Shown: piece after piece, positions 23,396 to 31,790 of the stretch
How positions within the stretch are numbered: position 1 is the stretch's first letter
Layout of the letters: each line of letters begins with the position of its first letter
Origin: DASUWK01 sp036378435
Lineage (GTDB): Bacteria; Chloroflexota; Dormibacteria; Dormibacterales; Dormibacteraceae
DNA length: 64,000 bases
Direction: 5' to 3'
Assembly (NCBI GenBank): GCA_036378435.1
Contig: DASUWK010000023.1
Coordinates: 1 to 64,000 of the forward strand
The notes under the pieces: generated by a model
The model's input: the letters and a program-made list of their open reading frames with translations, nothing else
What the model was told of the DNA's origin: nothing
The model's database searches: none
Program-made: the position numbers and the translations under genes

Positions 23396-24415
23396 TCAGG
23401 CGCCCCAGCGCAGGGCCGGGGTATGCACCGGCGCATCCCAGAGGCGTGCCAGCTCGTCGTCGAGCTCCAGCACGGTCAGAGAAGCCCCGGCCATTTCCAG
23501 GGACGTGATGTAGCTGCCGACCAGGTTTCGCAGAGGCTCCAGCCCGGCTGCGCGCAGCCTCTGGTCGACCTCGTTGTAAAGGAGGTACAGCTCGAGCAGT
23601 GGCGTGCCGCCCATGCCGTTGACAAAGGCCAAGACTTTGCTGCCGCGGGCCGGCTTGAGGTCGGTGAGTACCGCCTCGACCATCACGTCCACGACTTCGG
23701 AAGCGCTGCCGAGATCGGCCCGCTTGCGACCCGGCTCGCCGTGGATGCCGATCCCGAGCTCGATCTGGCCTTCCGGCAGTTCGAAGATCGGCTTGCCAGA
23801 AGCCGGCGGCGTGCAGGAGCTGAGCGCGACTCCGAACGATCGGGCCTTCTCGTTCACGCGTTTGACGGTGTCCGCCACCTTGTCGAGGTCCGCGCCGGCC
23901 TCGGCCGCTGCCCCAGCGATCTTCTCTGCCAGCACCGTCGCCCCGACGCCGCGTCGCCCCGCCGTGTAGAGCGAGTCCTGCACGGCGACGTCGTCGTCGA
24001 TCACGACCGATGTCACTCTGATGCCCTCGTCGGCAGCGTCTTCGGCCGCCATCTTGAAGTTGAGGACGTCGCCCGTGTAGTTCTTCACGATGTGAACGAC
24101 CCCGGCCCCGCCGTTGACAGCCTTGGTGGCGGCGAGCATCTGGTCAGGCACGGGCGAGGTGAACACCTCGCCGGGGCACGCGGCGTCGAGCATGCCGACT
24201 CCGACGAACCCCCCGTGCAGCGGCTCGTGACCCGAGCCGCCGCCTGAGACCAGGGCGACCTTGCCGGCCCGCGGCGAATCCTTCCGCACCACGATGCGTG
24301 CGGCCGCGTCATAGCGCAGGAGATCCGAGTGAGCCGCGGCCAGGCCGCGCAGCGACTCTGCGACGACCTGCGCCGGGTCGTTCATGAACTTTCGCGGTCT
24401 CGTTTCGATTGCCAT
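23396..24415 (-). CDS. dhaK: Dihydroxyacetone kinase substrate-binding subunit DhaK
   Basis: A 339-residue DhaK: VSGGGSGHEPLHGGFVG near residue 57 and KNYTGDVLNFKMA near 110 are substrate-binding segments; the histidine that binds dihydroxyacetone covalently is in GIGIHGEPG (about residue 224). Complete. Together with DhaL and DhaM it makes dihydroxyacetone phosphate for glycolysis. Located 18 bases after the facilitator gene in the same direction. Confidence 0.95.
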   Translation of the reverse strand: MAIETRPRKFMNDPAQVVAESLRGLAAAHSDLLRYDAAARIVVRKDSPRAGKVALVSGGGSGHEPLHGGFVGVGMLDAACPGEVFTSPVPDQMLAATKAVNGGAGVVHIVKNYTGDVLNFKMAAEDAADEGIRVTSVVIDDDVAVQDSLYTAGRRGVGATVLAEKIAGAAAEAGADLDKVADTVKRVNEKARSFGVALSSCTPPASGKPIFELPEGQIELGIGIHGEPGRKRADLGSASEVVDVMVEAVLTDLKPARGSKVLAFVNGMGGTPLLELYLLYNEVDQRLRAAGLEPLRNLVGSYITSLEMAGASLTVLELDDELARLWDAPVHTPALRWGA

Positions 24416-24433
24416 TGTCTTCAGCGCTCCTTG

Positions 24434-25222
24434 CTAGTGGGCGGCCGCCGCCGCGGCGACGTGCTCTTCATCGGTTACGGCCTCACGGATGGGCCGCTCG
24501 ACCAGGCGCGGGTTGGCGAGGAAGTCGTAGGTGAAGGTGGCGGCCGCGGCTCCGAGCAGACCCGGGACGAGGTAGACCGGGATGTACTGGGCCCAGTAAG
24601 TGGCCCCACCGGCCAGCGTCTGGACCAGCTCCGGGCCAAAGGCTCGCGCTGGATTCAGGGAGGCGCCGCTCACGGGACCGAAGATCAGGATGATCCCAAC
24701 CACCGCGCCGCCGATGACCAGACCGGCGAGCTGCTGCGGCGACTTCGAGTCGACGATGCCCATGATCGCCAGCAGCAGCAGGCCGGTGCCGAGGAACTCG
24801 GCCAGGCCGGCCTCTAGGTAGGCCGAGCCCGACGCGTTCGCCGCGAAGTGGGTCTGGCCCATGCCGAAGGTGACGGCGTTCTGCCCGAACACAGCCCAGA
24901 TCCCGAACGCGCCGATGACGGCGCCGACGAACTGCGCGGTCCAGTAGACCGGCACGTCCCTCCAGGGGAAGCGCCTGGTCACCGCCAGGGCGAACGTCAC
25001 GGCCGGGTTGATGTGGCAGCCGGACACCTTGCCCAGCGCGTAGACGAGCGCCGTGATGATGAAACCGAACGCGAAGCTGATTCCGAGGAGGTCGGCCTCC
25101 GTGACCGCCGGCACGGCCTTGCCCGCCAGCGTCAACGTCGCGATCACCGAGCCGGGCCCCACGAGCACCAGCGCCGCCGTCCCGAGCGCCTCCGCGAGCG
25201 CCCTCTGCCAGGTCGAGTACAT
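24434..25222 (-). CDS. MIP-family channel, glycerol facilitator/aquaporin
   Basis: A six-helix channel of 262 residues with both NPA boxes: CHINPAVTFAL (about 66-76) and SLNPARAFGPE (about 189-199). The second box is followed by alanine-arginine-alanine, and the context with dihydroxyacetone kinase suggests glycerol or dihydroxyacetone passage rather than water only. Start ATG 25222. A palindrome resembling the one at iclR lies 28 bases upstream. First gene of the facilitator-dhaK-dhaL-ptsI operon. Confidence 0.9.
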   Translation of the reverse strand: MYSTWQRALAEALGTAALVLVGPGSVIATLTLAGKAVPAVTEADLLGISFAFGFIITALVYALGKVSGCHINPAVTFALAVTRRFPWRDVPVYWTAQFVGAVIGAFGIWAVFGQNAVTFGMGQTHFAANASGSAYLEAGLAEFLGTGLLLLAIMGIVDSKSPQQLAGLVIGGAVVGIILIFGPVSGASLNPARAFGPELVQTLAGGATYWAQYIPVYLVPGLLGAAAATFTYDFLANPRLVERPIREAVTDEEHVAAAAAAH

Positions 25223-25249
25223 CTCGTGAACCCCCCTAATTCTCTGACT

Positions 25250-25272
25250 CCTGTTCGGCATTATCGAACAGG
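25250..25272. promoter_or_regulatory. Candidate IclR operator of the facilitator-dhaKL-ptsI operon
   Basis: CCTGTTCG (25250-25257) and CGAACAGG (25265-25272) are perfect inverted repeats around GCATTAT. The inner 15 bases, TTCGGCATTATCGAA, match the element at iclR (20449-20467) except for the 3 centre-right bases. Position upstream of the first gene suits repression or activation by the IclR protein. Confidence 0.65.
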
Positions 25273-25357
25273 TTTCGCAAACCGTAGAACCTCCCGGATG
25301 ATTTGTCAATGGGGTCGTCGGCCGCCAACCTGCCCGCGGAACCCGCCCGCCAACCCG

Positions 25358-25423
25358 CCGGCGCCGGCGCCGGCCTGGTCGGAGCGCCGGCCGGACCAGG
25401 TGCGCGCCGGCGGTGGCCTGGTT
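25358..25423 (+). repeat. 66-base GC-rich dispersed repeat, copy 3
   Basis: Same length and orientation as copy 1; differs at GGAGC for GGAAT and GGCGGTGG for GGCGCCGG. Flanked on the left by GCCAACCCGCC, also seen left of copy 2. Lies between the facilitator operon promoter and the stop of the ester cyclase-like gene. Confidence 0.85.
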
Positions 25424-25431
25424 GACGGGTG

Positions 25432-25863
25432 CTAGGCGGAAGCTCCCTCCGGCATGGGGATGACGCCGAGTTGCTGCAGCATCTGCAGCTCCTGGATGAC
25501 ATGCCAGTGCTCCGCGAGGCGGCCGTCGCGCAGACGGTGAACGTCGATGCCCGAGATCGTGACCACGCGGCCGCTTGGCGGAATGCCCATGAACTCACCT
25601 TGGTGAGTTCCGGTGTTCGTCCAGTACGCGACTACGGTGTCGCCCTCAGCCACCAGGTCGTGCAAGGTGAATCGGGGATGGAACGCACCTAGAATTCCGC
25701 CGACGCGCGCCTTCAGGCCCTCGAGGCCGTTGGGCTGGCCCGGGAAAGGGCTGTGTTCGTCGTAGTCCGGCACCGCGATCTGGTCCAGCAGGCTGGTATC
25801 GCCGCCATTCAGAACCTCGTCGTAGTACCGCCGGACGGTCGCCTTGTTGGTCTCCGTTGACAT
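25432..25863 (-). CDS. SnoaL-type ester cyclase-like protein
   Basis: A 143-residue SnoaL polyketide-cyclase/ester-cyclase domain: NKATVRRYYDEVLNGGDTSLLDQIAVPDYDEHSP, RVGGILGAFHPRFTLHDLVAEGDTVVAYW, GIPPSGRVVTISGIDVHRLRDGRLAEHWHVIQELQMLQQLG. The family contains ring-closing enzymes but many members have unknown roles. ATG 25863 has GGAGGTGG at a suitable distance. Divergent from the large regulator gene, which may control it. Confidence 0.85.
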   Translation of the reverse strand: MSTETNKATVRRYYDEVLNGGDTSLLDQIAVPDYDEHSPFPGQPNGLEGLKARVGGILGAFHPRFTLHDLVAEGDTVVAYWTNTGTHQGEFMGIPPSGRVVTISGIDVHRLRDGRLAEHWHVIQELQMLQQLGVIPMPEGASA

Positions 25864-25997
25864 GTTCGCCACCTCCAAAGTGGATTTGATGCGACCAATC
25901 TGCGGCCAGGGGAAGATGAAAGCCAGGACGAGCGCCCACCGACTTGGCCACCGAGTTGGAACTGGCGCAGCACCGGCAGATTAGGATCGCGACCGGC

Positions 25998-28271
25998 ATG
26001 ACGGAAGGTGGGCCTCTCGCGGAACAGCTTCGTTCTCTCCGCCTGACGCGCGGCCTGACCCAAGCGGAGCTGGCCGAGATGGCCGGGATCTCCGAGCGGG
26101 CCGTGAGCGACATCGAACGCGGGCTGCGCCGTCATGTGTATCGGGACACCACCGAGCGGCTGATTCGGGCGCTCGAGCTGGCGGGGGAGCAGGCCGCCGA
26201 TTTCGAGGCCGCCGCTCGGGGCCGGATCGAGGGAGCGCCGCCGGACCTCGGGGTGCTGCCCCCGGAAAGGACCAGGCTGATCGGGCGCGCGAGGGAGCTG
26301 AGCGACGTGCGTCGCTGGCTGGCGCGCGAGGACACCCGCTTGGTAACGATCACGGGACCAGGCGGCGTCGGCAAGACGCGGCTGGCGGCTGAGGTCTGCC
26401 GGCGGTCCGCGGACGATTTCCCCGACGGCGTGGTGTTCGTCGCGCTCGGCGAGTTGCCCGCGCCCGAGCTGGCGATGCCAACCATCGCAGGCGCCCTCAG
26501 AGTGCTGACGCGCGGAGACCCGGTCCAGGCGCTCGCGAGCACTCTTGCGTCTCGCCGACTGCTGCTCGTCCTCGACACCTTTGAACACCTGCTGCCGGCG
26601 GCGGCCGACTTGGGAACGATCGTGCGTGCGGCGACTACAGCAAGAGTCCTCGTCACGAGCCGCGTGCCCCTGAATCTCACTGCCGAACGGCTGCTGAACA
26701 TCCCGCCCCTGGCCGAAGCGGAAGCGGTCGAGCTCTTCGAGGCCCTTTTGGAATCGACACGTCAGGAGTCGTCGCCCCGAGGCTCCGGCCGCGACGTCGT
26801 GGCTGAGATCTGCCGCCGCGTGGACGGCCTGCCGCTGGCCGTGGAGCTGGCGGCTGCCAGGACTCGAACCCTCGGAGCGGAGGAGATCCGCGACCATCTG
26901 GACCGGCGCCTGCTCCTGCTGAGTGGCGGGCCGGCCGACCTCCCGCAGCGACAGCGGTCGATGGCGGCCACGATCGCCTGGAGCTACGACCTGCTCGATT
27001 CCGACGCAAGGCGGCTCCTGGAAAAGCTGTCCATATTCGCCGGCGGTTGGGCGGCGCCCGACGCGACCGCGATCTGCGCGGACGCTGACATCGCGCTCGA
27101 CCTCGCGCGGCTCGTCGATTCCTCCTTGGTCGTGGCGGAGCCGGGTTTCGAGACCCGCCGTTACCGCATGCTCGACACGGTTCGCGAATACGCAGCTGAC
27201 CGGCTCCACACACGTGTCGGATCGGAAGGCGTGGCGGCCCTCCGCAAGGCACATGCCCGCCACTTCGCGGAGCTGGCGCTCGGTGCCGAATCTGAGCTGC
27301 GCGGGGCTATGCAGCAGGAGCAGGTCGAGCTCCTGCTGACGAACATTGACAACCTTCGCGTCGCGCTCGACCACCTCACGGCGACTGGCGAGGTCGACCT
27401 CGCACTACGCGTCGGCGCCGCGCTCTGGATGTTCTGGCGGATCGCGGGTACGTTCTCCGAAGGGCGTGCGTGGCTGACGAAACTGCTGACTCTGGACGCG
27501 GGTGGCGCCGAGGCGGCGCGGGCCGGCTCGTTGTGGGGCGCAGGCTGGCTGGCCTTCCACCAGGGCGCCTATGACGAGACCGCGCGCTGCGGGGCCGAGC
27601 TCGCGCTCTGGTCACGCGCGGCGGGCGATGACGCCGGTTTGCGCAACGGCCTCACGCTGCAGGCGCTCGAGCGGCTCGCCGCGGGCGACCTCCAAGCCGC
27701 GGCGGACCTGTTCGAACAGGGACTCGAGCTCGTCCGCCGCCTGGACCATCCGTGGCTGCTGGCCACGTCTTGCCTGAATCGCGCGGTTGCGGCCCTCCAC
27801 CTCGGCGAGCTGGACCTCGCCGAGGGTCTCCTGGCGGAGGCGAGAGACATCTACCAACGGCTGGGCGACGCGCGCTTTGCGGCTCGCGTGGATCTGCAGC
27901 TCGCGTTCGTGGCGCTGTCGCGACGCGACGCAGCCCAGGCCGCGGATCTGGTGTCTGCGGCGCTCGCCGCCGTTTGGGAGTTGAGGGACAGTTGGGGCGC
28001 GACCGAGCAGCTAGACGGTGCCGCCGCCACGCTCGCGGCACGAGGCGACCTGGAAGCCGCAGCGCTCATCGCCGGAGCTGCGGAGGCCGCCTGGGAGACG
28101 CTGGCCGCTATCCCACATCCGGCCGATCGGACCTGCGCCGATCGCTGGCTGCTGCCAGCGCTGCGCGATGCGGGTGATCCCGGCGCGGCCGCACGTTCCG
28201 AAGGCCGCCTGCTGCCGCTCGAGGATGCCGTCGATGCAGCGCTCGGCTCGCTGCGCTCCGACGGGGGATGA
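25998..28271 (+). CDS. XRE-HTH / NB-ARC ATPase / TPR regulator (STAND family)
   Basis: A 757-residue multi-domain regulator. XRE-type helix-turn-helix at residues 8-60 (LRLTRGLTQAELAEMAGISERAVSDIERG), STAND ATPase from about 85 with Walker A GPGGVGKTRLA near 120, Walker B LLLVLDTFEHLL near 193, LVTSRVPL and GLPLAVELAAARTR, then a winged helix-like region and a TPR superhelix from about 430 to the end. Signal binding to the TPR part probably triggers ATP-dependent assembly. Start ATG 25998; ATG 25944 is a weaker option. Divergent from the ester cyclase-like gene. Confidence 0.88.
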   Translation: MTEGGPLAEQLRSLRLTRGLTQAELAEMAGISERAVSDIERGLRRHVYRDTTERLIRALELAGEQAADFEAAARGRIEGAPPDLGVLPPERTRLIGRARELSDVRRWLAREDTRLVTITGPGGVGKTRLAAEVCRRSADDFPDGVVFVALGELPAPELAMPTIAGALRVLTRGDPVQALASTLASRRLLLVLDTFEHLLPAAADLGTIVRAATTARVLVTSRVPLNLTAERLLNIPPLAEAEAVELFEALLESTRQESSPRGSGRDVVAEICRRVDGLPLAVELAAARTRTLGAEEIRDHLDRRLLLLSGGPADLPQRQRSMAATIAWSYDLLDSDARRLLEKLSIFAGGWAAPDATAICADADIALDLARLVDSSLVVAEPGFETRRYRMLDTVREYAADRLHTRVGSEGVAALRKAHARHFAELALGAESELRGAMQQEQVELLLTNIDNLRVALDHLTATGEVDLALRVGAALWMFWRIAGTFSEGRAWLTKLLTLDAGGAEAARAGSLWGAGWLAFHQGAYDETARCGAELALWSRAAGDDAGLRNGLTLQALERLAAGDLQAAADLFEQGLELVRRLDHPWLLATSCLNRAVAALHLGELDLAEGLLAEARDIYQRLGDARFAARVDLQLAFVALSRRDAAQAADLVSAALAAVWELRDSWGATEQLDGAAATLAARGDLEAAALIAGAAEAAWETLAAIPHPADRTCADRWLLPALRDAGDPGAAARSEGRLLPLEDAVDAALGSLRSDGG

Positions 28272-28316
28272 GGGTGGGGCGGAACTGGGCCGCAGCGTTC
28301 ATTTGGTGGGCCGCGG

Positions 28317-28382
28317 CCGGCGCCGGCGCCGGCCTGGTCGAAATACCGGCCGGACCAGGTGCGCGCCGGCGGCGGCCTGGTT
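28317..28382 (+). repeat. 66-base GC-rich dispersed repeat, copy 4
   Basis: Same length and orientation as copy 1 with changes GGTCGAAATACC and GGCGGCGG. It ends GGCCTGGTTGATGGGGCGGG, close to the right flank of the other copies, and lies 26 bases from the encoded CCA end of tRNA-Arg. Confidence 0.85.
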
Positions 28383-28411
28383 GATGGGGCGGGAGATTGG
28401 CGAACGGGTGG

Positions 28412-28484
28412 TGCGCCTGAGAGGAATCGAACCTCTGGCCTCGTGCTCCGCAGGCACGCGCTCTATCCGCTGAGCTACAGGCGC
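28412..28484 (-). tRNA. tRNA-Arg (anticodon GCG)
   Basis: Full cloverleaf on the minus strand: acceptor GCGCCTG/CAGGCGC, D arm GCTC..GAGC, anticodon stem CGTGC/GCACG with loop CTGCGGA (anticodon GCG, reads CGC), T arm AGAGG-TTCGATT-CCTCT, discriminator A, and CCA encoded at 28409-28411. CGC is a frequent arginine codon in this DNA. Confidence 0.95.
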
Positions 28485-28536
28485 TAAGCAGCGGCCCGAA
28501 CGAACGGGCAGACCCCAAAGTCTACCCTCGGCCCGT

Positions 28537-29148
28537 TCAGCCGCCTCCCTTCCCCGCGTCCCGCCACATGCGGTAGATCGGCGGGCAGCCCAACGGCGGA
28601 TGGAGCTCTTCCACCACCTCGAACCCGTGGCGTTGGTAGAGCGTCAGGTTGCGCGGGTTGGACGACTCGAGGTAGGCCGGCAGGCCGGCCTCGTCCACCC
28701 CCGTCAGCACCTCGCGGAGCAGCTCGCCGCCCAGCCCCTGTCCCTGCCGCGCCGGCACGGTGCCCAGGTAGCCGAGATACCAGTGCGGCGGCTCCTTGGG
28801 GTGGGCGCCCTCGACGGCGCCGAGCGTGATCAGCGAGTGGATCGCGCGCAGGCGAAGGGCGCCGACGAAGGGCACGAGGCTGCCCAGGATGTCGCCGATC
28901 GGGGTCTCCCATTTGCCTGGCGGAGCCCACATCGCCGCGGCGGCGTCGTCGCCGGCGAGATAGCTATGGCCTTTGGCGGCGTAAGACGCCGCGAGGCCGT
29001 TGAACATGGCCAGGAAACGCTTCTCGCGAGACCGCGCGCGCGGCGGGATCAGCCAGGAGAAGACCGGATCGTCGAAGAACGCGGCGGCCAGCGTTCTCGC
29101 CAGCGTCGGGACGTCCGCGGGAGTTGCCTTTCGTACCGCCGTCTGCAT
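28537..29148 (-). CDS. GNAT family N-acetyltransferase
   Basis: A 203-residue acetyltransferase. The acetyl-CoA loop is in YLGYLGTVPARQGQGLGGELLREVL (about 122-147), with later ESSNPRNLTLYQRHGFEVVEEL. N-terminal half shows FFDDPVFSWLIP, the pattern of many small-molecule acetyltransferases. ATG 29148 directly follows a GTG at 29151; either could start. The gene lies 10 bases from the LivM stop on the same strand orientation (livM upstream region reads toward it), but the acetylated substrate is unknown. Confidence 0.85.
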   Translation of the reverse strand: MQTAVRKATPADVPTLARTLAAAFFDDPVFSWLIPPRARSREKRFLAMFNGLAASYAAKGHSYLAGDDAAAAMWAPPGKWETPIGDILGSLVPFVGALRLRAIHSLITLGAVEGAHPKEPPHWYLGYLGTVPARQGQGLGGELLREVLTGVDEAGLPAYLESSNPRNLTLYQRHGFEVVEELHPPLGCPPIYRMWRDAGKGGG

Positions 29149-29158
29149 CACGCTGCGC

Positions 29159-30187
29159 CTAAGTCTGGACCGCGGCCCCCTCGGGAGTCGCGTCCGCGTC
29201 CGACTCGAAGAACCGGACGCGGAGCTCGTAGTAGCCGCGGCGCAAGAGCCCGGCGACGCCCTGGCGCGCCAGGAACATCACGATCAGCAGGATCACGCCC
29301 TGCGTGACGGTGGGCGCCGCATTGGCGAGCTGCTTGTTGATCGGCAGCAGGAACTGCTGCGACAGCACCGGCAAATACCAGGCGAAGAGCCCGCCGAAGA
29401 TCGCGCCCTCGAGCGTCGAGATGCCGCCGATGATCGCGCCGATCAGGATCTGGATCGAGAGCTGGAACGGGTACGCGTCGGCGCTTACGAACGACGTGAG
29501 CAACCCGTAGAGAGCGCCCGCGACTCCGGCATACGCCGCGCTGACCGCGAAGGCCAGCGTCTTGTAGGAAGGTAGGTCGACGCCGAAGGCACGGGCCGCG
29601 AGCTCGCCGTCGCGGATCGCCCGCAGCGCTCGCCCGGTGCGGCCGCGCAGCAGGTTCCAGGCGACTAAGAACAGGATCGCGGCCACGACCAGGGTGACGA
29701 AGTAGAAGAACTGCTCGTCGCCGATCCCGTCGATAGGCGAGGTGACGGGCGGCAGGATGATGCCCCGGACGCCACCCAGCTGGCCCGGCTTCTTGAGGAC
29801 GGTGGGAGCGGCGACCCCGAGGGCGAAGGTGGCGAGGGCGAGGTAGATGCCCTCCAGCCGCAGCGCCGGAATACCGATGAGGAAGCCGAAGAAGCCGGCG
29901 ATCACGCCGGCGAGCGGGATGGTCAGAGGCCAGGGCAGGTTGTAGTAGTGCACTCCGATGGCCGCGACGAAGGCGCCGACAGCGATGAAGGCGCCGTGGC
30001 CGAGGGACACCTGGCCGCTGTACCCGGTCAGGATGTTGAGCCCCATGATCGCGACCGCGAACGTCAGCGCGTAGGAGAGATTCAGCGCCTGGTACCCGTT
30101 GTCCGGGGTGCTGACCACGAACGGAAGGCCGATCGCGACGATCGCCACGACGGCAAGCAGGACGATGTTGCGCAGCCTGGGGTTCAC
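29159..30187 (-). CDS. livM: Branched-chain amino acid ABC transporter permease LivM
   Basis: A 342-residue integral membrane permease with about nine helices and the family segments LNILTGYSGQVSLGHGAFIAVGAFVAA (about 50-75), GIPALRLEGIYLALATFALG and the cytoplasmic EAA-like loop GRTGRALRAIRDGELAARAFGVD (about 205-227), followed by GALYGLLTSFVSADAYPF. Pairs with LivH. Start GTG 30187 overlaps the livH stop by 4 bases (GTGA). Last gene of livGFHM. Confidence 0.93.
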   Translation of the reverse strand: MNPRLRNIVLLAVVAIVAIGLPFVVSTPDNGYQALNLSYALTFAVAIMGLNILTGYSGQVSLGHGAFIAVGAFVAAIGVHYYNLPWPLTIPLAGVIAGFFGFLIGIPALRLEGIYLALATFALGVAAPTVLKKPGQLGGVRGIILPPVTSPIDGIGDEQFFYFVTLVVAAILFLVAWNLLRGRTGRALRAIRDGELAARAFGVDLPSYKTLAFAVSAAYAGVAGALYGLLTSFVSADAYPFQLSIQILIGAIIGGISTLEGAIFGGLFAWYLPVLSQQFLLPINKQLANAAPTVTQGVILLIVMFLARQGVAGLLRRGYYELRVRFFESDADATPEGAAVQT

Positions 30188-31065
30188 ACGCGCACCACGT
30201 GGCGATGGCCGAAGAGCCCGGACGGCTTCACCACGAGCAGCACGACGATGAGGCCCAGGCTCAGGGGCAGACGCAGGTCCGCCAGCGGCTGGATGTAGGC
30301 CCCCACCAGCGCCAGCGCAACGCCCAAGATCAGTCCGCCCACAACGGCGCCGACCGGGCTGTCGATGCCACCCAGGACCGCTGCGGCGAAGGCGTAGATG
30401 ATGACGCTCTGCATCATGTTCGGCTGCAGCACGATCTGCGGCGCGACCAGCATTCCCGACACCGCTCCGACCGCGGCGGCCAACCCCCAGCCGAGCGCCA
30501 GCATCCAGCCCACCCGAATCCCGATGAGACGGGCCGAGTCCGGGTAGAGAGCCGCGGCCCTCATGGCGAGTCCGATCGGAGTGCGGTTGAAGAACAGGTA
30601 GACGAGCGCCAGGATGCCGAGCGTCACACCGATGATCCCGAGGTTCGAGATCGAGATGTACACGCCGCCGATCACCAGGGGGTGAGCGGGAAACGGGCTG
30701 GGGAACGACTGCGGCTCGTAGCCCCAGATGAAACCGGCGGCGCCGTTGGTGACGGTGAACAGCGCCAGCGTCACGATGACGATGTTCAGCTGTGGACCAC
30801 GCTCGAAGGGCCGGACGATGACGCGCTCGATGCCGACCGCTCCGACGAAGGCGATGACGAGCGTGATCGCGAACCCGACTGCGTAGGGAAGCCCGAGCCC
30901 GGCGATGAGCACCCAGGCGATGAAGGTCGCGAACATCGCGAACTCGCCCTGGGCGAAGTTGATCAGGCCCATGGCGGTGTAGATGATCACCAGGGCCAGC
31001 GCCAGGCTGGCGTAGATCCCGCCGTTGGCGAGCCCAGACACGATCTGCTGGATCAGCTCCTGCAA
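30184..31065 (-). CDS. livH: Branched-chain amino acid ABC transporter permease LivH
   Basis: A 293-residue permease: QQIVSGLANGGIYASLALALVIIYTAMGLINFAQGEFAMFATF is the standard LivH start, with the cytoplasmic TPIGLAMRAAALYPDSARLIGI coupling loop (about 165-190) and GAVVGGLILGVALAL near the end. Located 9 bases after livF. Substrate range (leucine, isoleucine, valine or other small molecules) is set by the binding protein. Confidence 0.94.
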   Translation of the reverse strand: MQELIQQIVSGLANGGIYASLALALVIIYTAMGLINFAQGEFAMFATFIAWVLIAGLGLPYAVGFAITLVIAFVGAVGIERVIVRPFERGPQLNIVIVTLALFTVTNGAAGFIWGYEPQSFPSPFPAHPLVIGGVYISISNLGIIGVTLGILALVYLFFNRTPIGLAMRAAALYPDSARLIGIRVGWMLALGWGLAAAVGAVSGMLVAPQIVLQPNMMQSVIIYAFAAAVLGGIDSPVGAVVGGLILGVALALVGAYIQPLADLRLPLSLGLIVVLLVVKPSGLFGHRHVVRV

Positions 31066-31074
31066 AGCGTCACC

Positions 31075-31782
31075 TCAGTAGCCAAGGTAGGAACGACGGA
31101 CTGACTCGTCCTGCTGCAGCTTGGCGCTCGGCCCGTCGATGGCGATGCGCCCGGTCTCCAGCACGTAGGCGTGGTCGGCGACCTCAAGGGCGAGGGTCGC
31201 GTTCTGCTCGACGATCAGGAACGACGTCTTCTGCTCGCGGTTGATCGTGCGCACGATGTCGAAGATGCGGCCGACGACCTGCGGGGCCAGGCCTAGCGAG
31301 GGCTCGTCCAGCAGCAGCAGCCGAGGCTGGGACATCAGCGCGCGGGCGACGGCCAGCATCTGCTGCTCGCCTCCGGAGAGCGTGCCCGCCTCCTGGGCGC
31401 GGCGCTCCGCGAGGACCGGAAAGTAGTTGAAAGCCCTCTCCAGGTTCGCCCTCAGCTCCCGGCGGCCACGGCTGTAAGCGCCGAGCTCGAGGTTCTCCTG
31501 GACGGTGAAGCGGCCCATCGTGCCCCGGCCTTCGGGCACGTGCGCGATGCCCAAGCCGGCCACCTGCTCGGTCGAGCGGCGGGTGAGGTCGGTGTTCTCG
31601 AAGCGGATGCCGCCCCAACGGCGGACGGTGCCGCAGATCGCCCGCAGGGTCGTGGTCTTGCCCGCGCCGTTGGCTCCGAGCAGCGCCACCACCTGGCCGC
31701 TCTCGACGGCCAGGGAGATGCCGTGGAGTGCCTTGACCGAGCCGTACGAGGCTTGCACGTTGTCGAGCTCGAGCAGTGCCAT
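31075..31782 (-). CDS. livF: Branched-chain amino acid ABC transporter ATP-binding protein LivF
   Basis: A 235-residue ATPase with Walker A GANGAGKTTTLRA (about 34-46), Q loop VPEGRGTMGRFTVQENL, signature LSGGEQQMLAVARAL (about 134-148) and Walker B LLLLDEPSLGLAPQVV. Typical LivF length. Follows livG by 8 bases. Confidence 0.95.
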   Translation of the reverse strand: MALLELDNVQASYGSVKALHGISLAVESGQVVALLGANGAGKTTTLRAICGTVRRWGGIRFENTDLTRRSTEQVAGLGIAHVPEGRGTMGRFTVQENLELGAYSRGRRELRANLERAFNYFPVLAERRAQEAGTLSGGEQQMLAVARALMSQPRLLLLDEPSLGLAPQVVGRIFDIVRTINREQKTSFLIVEQNATLALEVADHAYVLETGRIAIDGPSAKLQQDESVRRSYLGY

Positions 31783-31790
31783 CGGGCTCT

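Noticed and set aside
25809..27374. 521-codon minus-strand frame
   Set aside because: Antisense to the STAND regulator with intact Walker motifs; no features of its own.
27652..28041. Arg/Pro-rich minus-strand frames inside the STAND regulator
   Set aside because: Overlap a well-supported TPR-coding region and show no start signal or conserved pattern.
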